From Emmonsiellopsis sp. PD_33 (Eukaryota; Ascomycota; Eurotiomycetes; Onygenales; Ajellomycetaceae), in assembly GCA_032988165.1 (NCBI GenBank), contig JANTQF010000091.1, positions 53,733-117,732 on the forward strand: DNA of 64,000 bases. The letters are read 5' to 3'. A model generated the notes under the pieces. That model did no database searches. It saw only the letters and a list, made by a program, of their open reading frames with translations, and was not told the DNA's origin. The position numbers and the translations under genes were made by a program. Of the stretch, positions 35,956 through 47,274 are shown piece by piece. How positions within the stretch are numbered: position 1 is the stretch's first letter; the number at the start of each line of letters is the position of its first letter.

Positions 35956-36292
35956 AAATTAATAGAGTGGAAGTCCCTTCTCAGTTTCTATAGGTATCTG
36001 ATCCCTATAAATGGCTCCCAAGTGAGCTCATCCTTCTTGCCTGAGTAATTCTATTATTAAACTTTATACTAGAGTCTGCAACTCTATTTCTCTGAGTCTA
36101 CTATAGTCTTGACCTGATACTCCCTTTCATTCTCCAAGGCCTCATAAATGAGGTGGTGAGCCACAGGATTCTCTCCAGGCCTCTCCTTGTGCTCATAAAG
36201 TAAGGAAATATGAAAGATATTATGAATATCTAACCCAGAGGAAAGCTCCAGCCTATAGGCCTGGGCTCCTATCTTTTCCACAATGTGGCAAG
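35956..36292 (-). pseudogene. Element B integrase C-terminus and chromodomain
   Basis: The minus strand reads PCHIVEKIGAQAYRLEL, then IHNIFHISLLYEHKERPGE, then EREYQVKTIVDSEK and, past stops, KKDELTWEPF. This is the Gypsy integrase tail followed by a chromodomain, a histone-mark reader that directs chromovirus insertion to heterochromatin. The upstream part LDLLQTE is at 47,275 and up, on the far side of element D. The 8-bp duplication lies inside the codons being rejoined. Confidence 0.88.
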
Positions 36293-36300
36293 GTTCAGTC
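36293..36300. repeat. Left TSD of element D (GTTCAGTC)
   Basis: Perfect 8-bp direct repeat with 47,267-47,274. An 8-bp TSD is typical of hAT transposons. Confidence 0.92.
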
Positions 36301-36749
36301 TAGTGTTATTTTTTTTCAGGTTTAGGTTGAAAAACTGCCTTAGGTACCTGCCTGAATGGGTTCATGGGTTGGGTGTGTTTGGCTAAACCTGAAAAGTTAG
36401 ATTAGCAGGTTAGAATGAGGCAACCCATTTGACCTGCTGTAGGTTGCCTTAAAGGGTTAGTGCAGATTTAATTGCTAAATTTACCTAAAATGGATATTTA
36501 TGCCTGCATATTTCAGAAGGTATATGCACAATTTTGCAGAATATGTCATATAATATAGATATATATTAAATTTAGTAAAATATTCATATAAATAAAGATG
36601 TATAAAATCAACATAAGTTTAATTTTAACTATCTAGAAGATAACCAAAAACATTACATATGAGATAACCAAAAATACTATGTAGAAGATAACTGAAAATA
36701 ACAAGCCTATTTATATTTATTTATTTCACCTTTAGTTGTAACATCAACT

Positions 36750-38290
36750 CACCTGCTTCTATATGAATGAGTACTCTGAACCTTCAACACACACATTGAT
36801 CTCTCCAGCCAAAGAGTTCTGACAACCTGGTTAAAGAATAGCTCTTTCAATTTTCAACTTACTTATAGATTTCAAAAATATTATAACCCTTATCATCCAA
36901 ATGTTCATCTAACTCATGGAAATCCTCATCTAAAGACTCATGTAATGCTGGATTTTGATCTGATAGACTGTATAAATCAGATCCTTATTGAGCTAACTTT
37001 TTCTCCTCCATCTGATTGTATTTAACTGAGGCTATGAAGATAGGTCCATCCATATCATATCAGCTGAGCCATTGAATGTAAAAGGAAAGGTTGATATTAT
37101 TAGGAGTTCATAGAAATTTAAGTGCCTCCTTGCCAACCTGATAGATTACATTCATTATAGTGATATAATCTTCAAAAGCTCCTCCATAGCCTATTCTCTC
37201 CCTTAAGTTATAAAACTTTGAGAACATATCATGCTGTTTTCCAATCATTACCTCAAGAGACTAGCTGAAGTCACAGAAGTGGTCTGATGAGCTCATATAG
37301 AGAGAATCAGAAATGTAGGTTAGACATGAAGATTTAATGTTATTATAGATAATATAAGGAACTAGATTATAGGTTAGTATCATCAGTAAATAAACATCAT
37401 ATATAAAGAGAAACATACTTTTATGTCTGTAAATATAGTTCTTCAGACCTTAGATGTATTTATCCTGCTTAAATAGAGCAAACATGAGAACAGTATTCAA
37501 TTCAGTAGCCTGATAGTAGTAGAATAGAATCTCTCATTTAATCATACAAGCCTTGCAATTAAAATCACAGCTATATTCTATACTCTCATTAGTAAGTAAT
37601 ATGATGTGATAAGCACATAAAGTAGTACCTTCAATATCTGCCTTTCACATGGAATTGAAGAGTTGATGATGGAACCAGTCCTTATTAGTGGTATAATCTC
37701 CATACTGAGATGATGGATTGGGTAGGTTTCCCCTATTAGTAATAATAGTTGCAGGATGGGGGGAGCTTTCCTCATTGATAGTAATAGTTGCAGGATGGAG
37801 AGAGCTTTCCTCATTAACAGTGATAATCACAGGATGAGGGGAGCTTTCCCTGTTGGCAGCAACAGTCACAGGATGGGGGAAGGACTCCATGTCCACAGTG
37901 ATGAACAGAGTTGGAAGATAGGGTTGAAAGGCAGGCTTGAAAGATAGAGTTTAGAGACAGCATTGGGGGATAGACTCAAAAGACATTGATGTCCTGAGAC
38001 ATCAGAGAAAGACTATTGTTATTTAACTATAGTAGCTAGATGCTTACTGAGATTCCAATTCAGATAGAGGAAGACTGAGCAGATAAGTATCACAATGTAG
38101 TATTATATTTAGAGGTTAAATTATATAAGATCACCACAATGAATCAGAGTTCATTGTGATATATATAAGCTACAACTAAAAAGTAGACTTTATCATACTA
38201 TTATTCATCATGCTCAGGCCTTGCCCTTCAAGTCACATTGCAGAGTGTTACTTTATCTACTCTATGAAGCAGGTAAGGAAGTATTAACTT
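36750..38290 (-). pseudogene. Element D tandem gene copy 1, unknown function
   Basis: Minus-strand decayed gene. It has an N-terminal Ser/His/Pro-rich repeat region (37,896-37,740). Then come KADIEGTTL, IEYSCDFNCKACMIK.EIL, ATELNTVLMFALFKQDKY and, near the end, YDMDGPIFIASVKYNQMEEK and an acidic ESLDEDFHELDEHLDD. The same order of blocks is found in the next gene (38,430-39,700), so these are tandem duplicates. No known domain was recognised. A 16-bp palindrome lies just upstream (38,331-38,346). Confidence 0.55.
37738..37890 (-). repeat. 39-bp coding minisatellite (13-aa repeat)
   Basis: About four tandem units with a 39-nt period. Each encodes a variant of ESSPHPATITINE on the minus strand. 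The unit is GC-richer than its surroundings. It is in frame with the gene, so the repeat was probably translated before decay. Confidence 0.8.
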
Positions 38291-38330
38291 CTATAAATCA
38301 TAATGATCACTAAAGATTCTAATCAATGAA

Positions 38331-38346
38331 TTCAATCTAGATTCAA
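38331..38346. repeat. Element D palindrome, upstream of gene copy 1
   Basis: TTCAATCTAGATTCAA, a near-palindrome of the D family, at the same relative place as the copy at 39,713 upstream of gene copy 2. Confidence 0.7.
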
Positions 38347-38429
38347 ACTAATAAAGACATTAGTTACAACCATTAAGAAAAGACTGAACTCAGAACATTA
38401 GATATTAACTCATAATAAGTAGCCATCCC

Positions 38430-39700
38430 CTCATTCTCAATCTTCTCAATATATTTGTCCTTAACCCTGAATAAGGAATAGCCTTGCCTATATTCATCTT
38501 AATCATATGTTTTCAAAGGGTGCTATGACTTGTCATCTGATAGCTTGCTCAATTCTTGAAACTCTTTGTCTGAAGACTCATCCAAGATTGAAACATGGGC
38601 TATAACTGAAGATGCTAACTGAATCAGCTGTTATTCCTTCTTTTATCACTCCATTCTATCCCATGCATCTGAGGTGATGATTATCATAATCTCCATATTA
38701 TATCAGCCTGGGTGTTTAATGTAAAACAGGAGGTTCATCTCATTATTAGCTCATAAGAACTTAACTGCCTCCTTGCCCACCTAATGAATACAATTTATGA
38801 CCATGGAAGCATTCTTGAAGAAGTTGTGATTCATTATTCTTCACCTTGTCTCATAAAATTATGGAAATGCATATTGACTGTTAATAATCTGACCCAGATC
38901 ATAGAAGAACTGGTAAAAGCAGAAAACTGAGGCACAGGAACACTGTCAAGGCTTTAGAAAGGATGTATTTTATTTGTGTTAATACTCTATATCATCTATT
39001 AATTAGTAATACTATTAAATAATAAGGGTTAGTGTAGATAAATATATGCTCATACACATCAATTACTTGCTCTAATTCTTGTGTGTATTTTGCTTGGTGG
39101 TGCAAAGCAAAGGTGAGCACAATGTTAAGCTCTATTGACTGATAATATCAATATAGAATCTCTCATTTAATCATGCAAGCTCTGCAATCAGAACTACAGT
39201 CATATTCTATTCTTACATTAGTAAGTAAGATCAAACCAGATGTATATATAGTAGTACCTTCTATATCTACATTTCTCATGCCATTAAAGGCCTGATAGTG
39301 GAACCACTCCTCCTCAGTACACTCATATTAGCTAAATGGGGTGTCTGGGGTTTCCATGCTAATAGAGGATTTAGAGGTGCAAGGTAGGTACTACCTGTTA
39401 GTAGAGAAGGAAGAAGGATGGAGAATGGGTGATTTCAGATTAAGAAGAAAATAGTGTCATTATTTAATCTCAGTAGGTAGATAAATGGAATTTCAGTTCA
39501 GACTGAAAAGGACTGGGCAAATAAGCATCATAATGTAGGAGCTCTTTCACAGAGAGAGTCATACAAGATCATCACAATGAACTAGGGTTTATTGTGTAGC
39601 ATGTAAGTCACACTCATAAAGCAGCCTTTATAATAATATAATTAGTGGTAATAGTCAATCATTCATGATCTTCTACCAATCAATAAAAGCCTAGAAAATT
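38430..39700 (-). pseudogene. Element D tandem gene copy 2, unknown function
   Basis: Paralog of the gene at 36,750-38,290. It has NVDIEGTTIYTSGLILLTN, IEYDCSSDCRACMIK.EIL, SIELNIVLTFALHHQ and the same trailing acidic region (DESSDKEFQELSKL). It lacks the 13-aa minisatellite. Non-coding flanks, including a segment near ATAAGYATCAYAATGTAG, are also duplicated, so the duplication unit is about 1.4 kb and includes the promoter. The gene is decayed by stops. Confidence 0.55.
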
Positions 39701-39712
39701 CCAACCAATGAA

Positions 39713-39728
39713 TTGAACTTAAGTTCAA
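39713..39728. repeat. Element D palindrome TTGAACTTAAGTTCAA (perfect)
   Basis: Perfect 16-bp palindrome in the presumed promoter of the minus-strand gene copy 2. Its context ACCAATGAATTGAACTT resembles the copy at 38,331. Confidence 0.85.
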
Positions 39729-40478
39729 ATAAATAAAGAATGATTATGCAGGAGACCCAGTATTTTCCATGCTAATATAAATAAGAGAAGAAGAATCTAG
39801 AGATAACAAGCAACATCCATTGACATCATTATTGAATAGGAGTATATCAATTATCAAAGGCAAAGGGTATGAGGTAGATGATAATATTATTTGACAAGCT
39901 ACATTATAGATATAGATGTCCTTGTACTAGAGTAATTTGTATTAAAAATTGCACTCCATATAGAGAAGATAGAGATATTAGTGGTGATGAATAATAGTTG
40001 GTATTACCCAGGGATATATATATATATATCTATTATCACAATTCAATCAGAATGCATCAATAAGAGAGACAAACTGATATCTGAATACAAATCTGAGTTG
40101 AACAGGAACAAACCTAGATTTAATCATGAAACTTACTAAAAAAGAAAGATACTATAAATAAATCAGTTGGATTCTATATACTGTAAGAGAGGTATTAACA
40201 ACAAGATAATTATAACAGTTTATAGACAGTGTTTATCTATCTTATTACCTTCCCAATCATCATGACAGCAGTTTCTGGAGTAAACCACATTATAAACTAA
40301 ACTACACTGAGTATCTTAGTCTTATATAAGGGCAGTCTATCTTCCTCCCTACTGTTTTTTTCCTTCCTTAGCAACTACACTTATTTGGGTCCTCCAACTT
40401 TTATTTTCTTTTTATTTCATAGTTTTCCAGATTGCACTATATTAAATTTAACATCCTCTACTTTTTGGTAAGTTTAAA

Positions 40479-40494
40479 TTGAACTTAAGTTCAA
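40479..40494. repeat. Element D palindrome in intron 1 (perfect)
   Basis: TTGAACTTAAGTTCAA starting 11 nt after the GTAAGT donor at 40,468. Confidence 0.85.
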
Positions 40495-41097
40495 TCTATA
40501 TATACACTTCAAATTGCATATATAAATATGTGTACTTGTTAACCTCAGTAATGCTAATATATTTAGTTCTGATATATATTCATGATGATGAACCTACTAG
40601 GTGAAGATCCTTCTGGCCTAGTAGAAGATGAGGTTTCATTTGAGGTAAGTAAATATGAGTACTACATTAACTGTGTATTACTGAGTATTGTCATGGTGGA
40701 CATTTAGGGCCTTAATACTGAATGACTGTATGGGGCCTATAATTAAGATCTCAGGAAGAATCATATGGAAAAACTTATTTCATCATTTGAAATGAAGGGC
40801 ATTAAGTGGTGTGGGATCAACACACATATGAAAGCAACCTTGCTATGATCAGACTTTAAATTTTACTTTGAGATGTATGAGAAGGAGTATAAAGATGATT
40901 CTCAATACAAGTATACTATTACAAATCTGCAGAACTTCAGCCTTCAAGATATCAATAAACTTATAGTTTTTGATATCAACTAAGAAATCAACTCTACTTC
41001 CCCTGTCCTCAAGGTAGGGCAGTACTGATATACTGTACTGATTGAGTACAATCAGAGACTATCCAGTGAAGATGTGAGTCTACTCTATTAGTGCAAA

Positions 41098-41113
41098 TTA
41101 AATCTAGATTCAA
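41098..41113. repeat. Element D palindrome in intron 2
   Basis: TTAAATCTAGATTCAA within the predicted 62-nt intron 41,074-41,135. Confidence 0.75.
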
Positions 41114-41554
41114 TACTAATCATTGTACTTTTCAGTATTCATACATGTAGGCTATTAAAATCTATAATCACACTTTACTGTATAATAATACTAATACATT
41201 AGACTCTTTATGTGTGAATAAACACAACATCTACAGAGCTAATAATGATGGTGATAGCTTTTATGGGATTACAAGTACATTAGATGTAAAGAGTGATTGA
41301 GAACAAGTAAATCTCCTTAAAAATGAAACTACTCTCAAGCAGTGAATCACCCACACATTTGAGGTGAATATTAAGAATAGTAGTTGCTGAACTACTATTC
41401 TACATAATGAGATAATACATAAAGTATTTACTATATATATATTAATATCTTACAGCCACAAGACTTTCATCATCAGCCTGGCAGATAAGATTGTCAGAGT
41501 AAAGATAGATAAAGTGAGTTAATTCATTTCACCCAGAATTCATAAACATCAAAA

Positions 41555-41570
41555 TTGAACTTAAGTTAGA
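41555..41570. repeat. Element D palindrome in intron 3
   Basis: TTGAACTTAAGTTAGA within the predicted intron 41,514-41,615. Confidence 0.75.
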
Positions 41571-42236
41571 TTTAGGTGCTAATATTCTACTGCCACTTTC
41601 TTTACTTTCACCTAGTGTTTGAAGAGTCACTATTAAAAATTCTTACTCTGAATATTAAATAGCTAGTTTCTTTCAGTGTGCTAGCTCATAATGATGTCCT
41701 CTGCCCTCTATTTTTCCCAGATAGTAATGATCTTACTGCCAGGATCCTTAAGGGCAATCTATCTATTAATAAAAAGTATTTTCAGTAGGGGTCCAAAGGG
41801 GTGATCCTGCCTCACATGAATCCTCCCTACAAACATAAAGGGAAAACTTATGTTACATGACAACCCAGATTTCTTGTGAGACTCTCAGATGTAGAGTATC
41901 AGATGGCATTTAATCATCTGAGGATGATATGTAGATCTATTAAGGCAATTAAAATGTAACTAATGATAAGTAAGTACCAGACTTAGGTGTTAAAACCATT
42001 AAAGAAAATTCTGGCTCATATTATCTTCTGAGTCAAGCTCAGTTGGACAATTCCTATGAACTCTGTAAAGAAGTACTGCACATTCCAGTGATCCCACATG
42101 ATCAGTGAGATTATGAATGATGAAGATGACAAGGGATACAAGCATACAGTGTTTTTAATAACTAGTTTGTAGGACTATGTCTTAGAGTAGGTATAAGCAT
42201 TTTTGACATTAGTGTTCAGAGATTAGGTAAGTTGCA

Positions 42237-42252
42237 TTGAACTTTAGTTTAA
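42237..42252. repeat. Element D palindrome in intron 4
   Basis: TTGAACTTTAGTTTAA within the predicted 50-nt intron 42,227-42,276, of which it makes up a third. Confidence 0.75.
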
Positions 42253-42796
42253 CATTTCAATACTGATAGATCACAGTTTGATGTGCTGAAAGACAAGATT
42301 ATCCAGAAGAATTATCCAATTAATCATATTGAGGCTATTATGTATCACTTTAAATTTAATTATTCCCACTGGAGACAAGTTCTCTCCCTTTACAAAGAGG
42401 TAAGAATGCATTCCTTCAAGAAATGTATGGCAATTTTCAACAAGAAGGACATACTGGTATGTCTGCAAACAAAGTTCATACAATTAATTACAAAATGCTA
42501 ACTAGGAATAGGAGAATATAAAGCTAATCACCCTCTGGGGTGTTCAAGTGGTGGACACCTAATATGCTACTAATTACAAGCTCTATAAATATCTACAGCT
42601 TACAAATCTCCAGATGAAGGATGCATTGAGAACTGAGGCTACTATCTTTAGATTATTATTCAAATATTAATAACTTAAGCAGCTAATCATTAATATCTTG
42701 TGTAATAGCTTCTCAAAGGTGATTCTAATAAAGTAGATGTCAGGGTTGACCTTCACTTCATAGGTAAGTAACAGTAAAATATAATTATATTTCAAA

Positions 42797-42812
42797 TTGA
42801 ACTTTAGTTTAA
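42797..42812. repeat. Element D palindrome in intron 5
   Basis: TTGAACTTTAGTTTAA within the predicted intron 42,764-42,859; the same 16-mer as in intron 4. Confidence 0.75.
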
Positions 42813-43482
42813 TTTGATATTTAATACTAGATGCTAAATGCTCATACTCTCTTGTTTAGAATCAGCTCAATAAGGCCTTTAAGGACATCTAAAAATATGC
42901 TATAATATTATTGAATGCTGGTTGAACTATCTCTATCAAGAATTTAGCTAAGGATTTTGAAGCATTTACACTCAATATCTGATGCATGTAAAAGGTAATT
43001 GAAGGGAGAATTAGCAACTCAGCAATTTTGATTGATGAGAGTCAGCTAAATTCTAAGGCTGTTGCTGCTGACCTTATTTTACACTTAAAGCTGTATATCT
43101 ACATGGAATTATTAGAGGAAATATTAAAGGGTGTCTTGCACAAATGCAAAGCATTAGTATCCCTCAAGAGAGAGACTAAACTAAAGTTAAAGACATCCTC
43201 CAACAAATAATCTAAAAGATCTACTGCAGCCTTGAATGTGATAGAGGTCATCACAACTATAATTAATAATAATGATGATGGGGAGGGTGGTCTCATCAGC
43301 CTTCAAATTCAGATGTGTGTGAATATAAAATTAAAGGCTGATGCTAGTAAGAAGACAATAAAGTGATTTTAGCTCTGGTTTTTTCTTTATTATAATGCAT
43401 AGGGTGGTTGGATTGGTCAGATCAGGGGATTAAGTTGAGATTTCTTATTTATAGGTCATGACATGAGATGGCTTTTTAACTA

Positions 43483-43498
43483 TTGAACTTTGATTTAA
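43483..43498. repeat. Element D palindrome, intergenic
   Basis: TTGAACTTTGATTTAA between the multi-intron gene and the transposase. Confidence 0.6.
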
Positions 43499-43818
43499 TA
43501 GTACTATTAATGGTTTGTTTTACAAGTACAAAGAATCTTCAATAATGGTTGAATCTCAATGTAGATTGGTTTCTTTAAATTTTAAAAGTTTACTTAATGT
43601 TCTTTTGCAGATAAATTACATCTAGTTTATAGTATAATAATAGAAAAATGATATGTTCTATTAACAGTAATGTGATTAATCTACTTGCTTTTCCCTTTTC
43701 TTTATGTTTCCCTTTTTTTTTGAAAAATCTGATAGAAAATTTTTTCCCTTAAAGTACTCTAATAGAAAAAGAATATCCTCTTAAATACTAGAATACTCCT
43801 ATGAGTTTAATTGATGAA

Positions 43819-43834
43819 TTCAATCTAAGTTCAA
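43819..43834. repeat. Element D palindrome, upstream of transposase
   Basis: TTCAATCTAAGTTCAA about 140 bp upstream of the transposase region. Confidence 0.65.
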
Positions 43835-43959
43835 TTCTCTCTTATGATCAAATCTATTAATATCCCTTCATTTTTTTACTCCTTCCTAGCTTTATCAGCC
43901 TTAATATTCCAGTAGTCCTTTCATAATGCTTTCATCCCCTACATCATCTAGCTTTATTT

Positions 43960-46631
43960 TCTCTAATGGTAGAAATCAACCATCACTGGATTCATCCACC
44001 TCAAGCTTGGTGGTACAGGAAACACTCCTAGTAGCTTCAGGCTAGTTAGCTCACACTGACACTGTTAGTCTTAGTAGCTCACCAGCTAATAATCATGTGT
44101 CCCAATTAAATGCAGCACTGCCTGGGCTGGTTATTATCACTAGGGGAAATCACAGCAAGTATTATGTCATTCTTAATGAGGAGAATCATCTGGATTTCCT
44201 TCAGTGATAGAAGACTATGAAATGGCTAATTACTCATCCCAAGCTCATCAAGAAGATGACTGCCTGGGGATTGATATGACAAACAAGCCAGGTATAAAGA
44301 GAATTCAATGAGGTAGTGATATACCCTAATAGGGTTCTAAAGGTGCAGTGTGTATATTGTGGTCAGCTCATGGCCAATTTAACCCTGAAAAACCATGGCA
44401 TAAAGACCCTCAGTTACCATCTTGAGAAGTGTGCTACTTAAACCCAGAAATAGGATGAGTCACAGTATAAATATAAAATGACAGAGTTCTTTACCTGGAA
44501 GAATATGAGTTTTTTCATTTCTCATGATTAAATTAAGGTTTTAACTGACTATTAGCTAAAAAGTAAATACCTATCCAGTTCTAAATAAGAAGAATCTTCT
44601 AGCTTAGCTGGTCAAGATAATCATTACCACTTAGACCCTATTTAATATTATCTATCATTCAGAGTTTAAATAGCTGATTCAGATGGTAGCATTCAATTTA
44701 TTCTTAGAGATTCCTACTTAACAGATCATCACAAATCATTTACTTGTAAACTCACAGAAGATTGTTATGAATCAGCTGGAGAAATTATCTCTAATCTCAT
44801 AGATCTCAATTAGTATTAACTGCTGAATCTTACCCTACAGGAACCTCTCCTTTATGAAGATACTTAGTCATTTTATCTCTGAGGATTAGTAACCTATAGA
44901 TGTGCTGCTTGGTTTTGAGCATGTTCATGAGTCATATACTGGTCAGGAGCTGGCAAATCTCATGTTAAAATATGCAGATGAGTATCATCTTAGAGGTTAG
45001 ATCTTAGCTAATACAACTAACAATATAGGAAATAATAGCATGCTCACTCAGACACTCTTCCAGGCAATACAAACAAGCCAGTTAATCTTATAATTTACTG
45101 ATTTAGAGTTGCAGAAGTTAGGGATGAATCAGCATGTCTCTTACCTAGCACACATATTTTAACTATATTTAGGTGCCATCTTCTAATAGATTGACATAAA
45201 TGCCTAGGAGGAACTGAATCCTGCCCTGAATGATGACCTTTTTAATGAGGATATTAATAGCACTTTGCAAAAGATATAGAGTGTTTTACCTCTAAACCTG
45301 ATGATCTTTCTGACTGTTTCATTTTCATCAAGGCTCACTAGTTTACTCAATTTATTTATTACTCCTCATAATAAGTCTCTTATTTTAAGAAATGTTAGCT
45401 CAAGTTCTCTCACATAATAGCACTCACAGTGCAAATTAATTACCCTACATGATAGGACTCAACATACCTTCTGTTGAAATAGCTGCTGAAGCTTTAAAAG
45501 GCTGTGAATTACTTTATTTTCCATTATGATTTTATAGATCATCCTCTCTCTTTCTCAGCTGCTAAGTGGAAGTAGATTGCTTATCTTATGGATATCTATT
45601 CAGTATTTAGAAGTCTGATAAATAGTTTGTCTCAGAAAAAGGAGTCCTCCCTTTCTCATGTGTTTCACATGTATAATCATCTTTTTGACCTTCTTGGATC
45701 CATCAAACATGCTCTCTCCAGGAAGCACTGTGCCTAGTATGATTAACTCTGAAAGAGTATTCAGAATGTAACAATCAAGTTACACTAGTACTACTTAAAG
45801 ATCAATGAGAATTATAACTATCTCTATACCATGATAATATGTCTCCATTCAGGCCTCAAACCATTAGAGTTCCACAATAGTGTCTAGTTGGATGATAATG
45901 TGGACTAGTATGAGAAATACCTGAGTATCTTTATGAAGGTATATTAACTATACAAGGGCAAACTAACACAGAAATTAATAGCAGGTTTATTCCCTCAAGG
46001 CTATGAGAATGTTCAGAAGCACAAGCATGAGCACATCACACTGGAGAAGATTTTAAACAATATGAATTAATACTGCAAACATAAATGTAGATCATCTAGT
46101 TAAAGTTGTCCTCCCCTCACAACCTTACTATAAGAAATTAAGTAATATCTTAATGAAGATATGTTCTTCTCCTTCTGATCATATTGAACTTAAGTTCTAA
46201 TTTATTGTTTAGGGTTGGTGAAAAACATATCATTACTCAACTACTAGAAATAGAGATAAGCACAGTTTCTCATCCTCACTTATATTATACATAACATTCT
46301 GGCCATGCAAAGCAACATAATAAAGCTAGAATGTACATTCTCAATTTTCTGTTAGGTCTGTGCATACCTTCAAAATTGCCTGCAACCATCAACTATTTGA
46401 GTCATCATACTTTATTATATAGGTGACTGGTGCTAAATGTGGAAGGCATTCATCCCACCTCCTGATACATATATAGGTGATGGGGTATATATAGGGAATG
46501 ATGAGTCAGGCAATAAGGATGAGAAAGAAGATGATGAACTCTCAGATAATTACATATCAGACTTTGATGATTTTGAGGAAGTTGTGGATGAGGTTCAGAG
46601 CCAGAATGAGAAGAAGATGATGCCCAGATAG
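43960..46631 (+). pseudogene. Element D hAT transposase with BED finger (decayed)
   Basis: Plus-strand frame read through stops. A BED-type zinc finger at about 44,345-44,440 reads VQCVYCGQLMANLTLKNHGI...YHLEKCAT (C-x2-C...H...C). The hAT RNase H-like core at about 44,680-45,100 includes AFNL.LEIP, PIDVLLGFEHVHESHTGQEL, YADEYHLRGQILANTTNNIG and SMLTQTLFQAI; the conserved D positions are partly altered. LAHIFQLYLGAIFQ follows at about 45,145. The last open piece, 46,437-46,631, is an acidic tail. The usual C-terminal hAT dimerisation motif was not identified. A palindrome at 46,184 sits before a TTTAG acceptor and may mark another intron. Confidence 0.78.
46184..46199. repeat. Element D palindrome near transposase 3' end
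   Basis: TTGAACTTAAGTTCTA followed by TTGTTTAG, a possible intron acceptor. Confidence 0.65.
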
Positions 46632-47266
46632 AATACCTTATTAACTAATATTTTCCCAGGAAAGCTTCATCATTCTCAAAATATATTATACAATGTGACA
46701 CCATCTCAGCAGCCTATCCCCTAGGTGGTGATTAACAATAATTATCTCCTTCAAATTACTCTATCATGGCTTGATTTGCCTCATCATTCACAGTAGACAC
46801 CCTGAAGAGTGGAACTGAAGGATTTCATTTCACATTAGATTACTTGGAAGAGTAATAGACCTAGATTGTAGTGCTTTTCATTTATTTTAGACCATATTTT
46901 TCTCTTCTAATATGTTTGCAGTTATTAATAGTTAATAAATACCATTTCATTCATCTTTTAGCACTTGATTAATAATAATTCTTCTGGCACTACAGTAAAA
47001 AAGACTAATATAGTGGATGAAACCAAAGTTTAATTCTTGCACATAATAGTACTATATTAACATAACTTAATTAAATCTTGAGGTGAATTTATGTATGCAT
47101 AACTTTATTTTTCAAACCTACCAGATTTGAAAAAATCAATCAGGTTTGACTCTGAAAACCTAACATAAGAAAAAAAAAATCAGCAGCAAGTGAACCCACC
47201 CAAGTGAGGCTTTTTTTTTTTCAGGTTTAAAACCCAGTAGGTTTGCAGGTCAGATTTACAACACTA

Positions 47267-47274
47267 GTTCAGTC
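47267..47274. repeat. Right TSD of element D (GTTCAGTC)
   Basis: Matches 36,293-36,300 exactly. Chromovirus B integrase resumes at 47,275. Confidence 0.92.

Larger units (their letters stand above)
40350..43380 (+). pseudogene. Element D multi-intron gene(s), unknown function
   Basis: Plus-strand decayed gene region. Predicted introns: 40,468-40,548, 41,074-41,135, 41,514-41,615, 42,227-42,276 and 42,764-42,859 (GTRAGT starts, CAG or TAG ends). Readable pieces: MMNLLGEDPSGLVEDEVSFE, KYTITNLQNFSLQDINKLIV, RQPRFLVRLSDVEYQMAFN, INHIEAIMYHFKFNYSHWRQ and a C-terminal Lys-rich end near 43,210. It may be one gene or two. No domain was recognised. Every listed intron contains a variant of the D palindrome. 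Confidence 0.45.
36301..47266 (+). mobile_element. Element D: large hAT-type DNA transposon, 10.97 kb
   Basis: It interrupts the chromovirus B integrase/chromodomain gene. Perfect 8-bp TSD GTTCAGTC. Short terminal inverted repeats: TAGTGTT at the left, AACACTA at the right (hAT consensus CAGTGTT with C-to-T). Subterminal AGGTTT/CAGGTTT motifs occur at both ends. It encodes a BED-finger hAT transposase (43,960-46,631, plus strand) and extra genes: two tandem related minus-strand genes and a multi-intron plus-strand gene. It is two to four times longer than usual hAT elements. Confidence 0.85.

Noticed and set aside
37738..37890. CRISPR array
   Set aside because: Tandem 39-nt units without spacers, coding for a 13-residue repeat, in a eukaryotic transposon.
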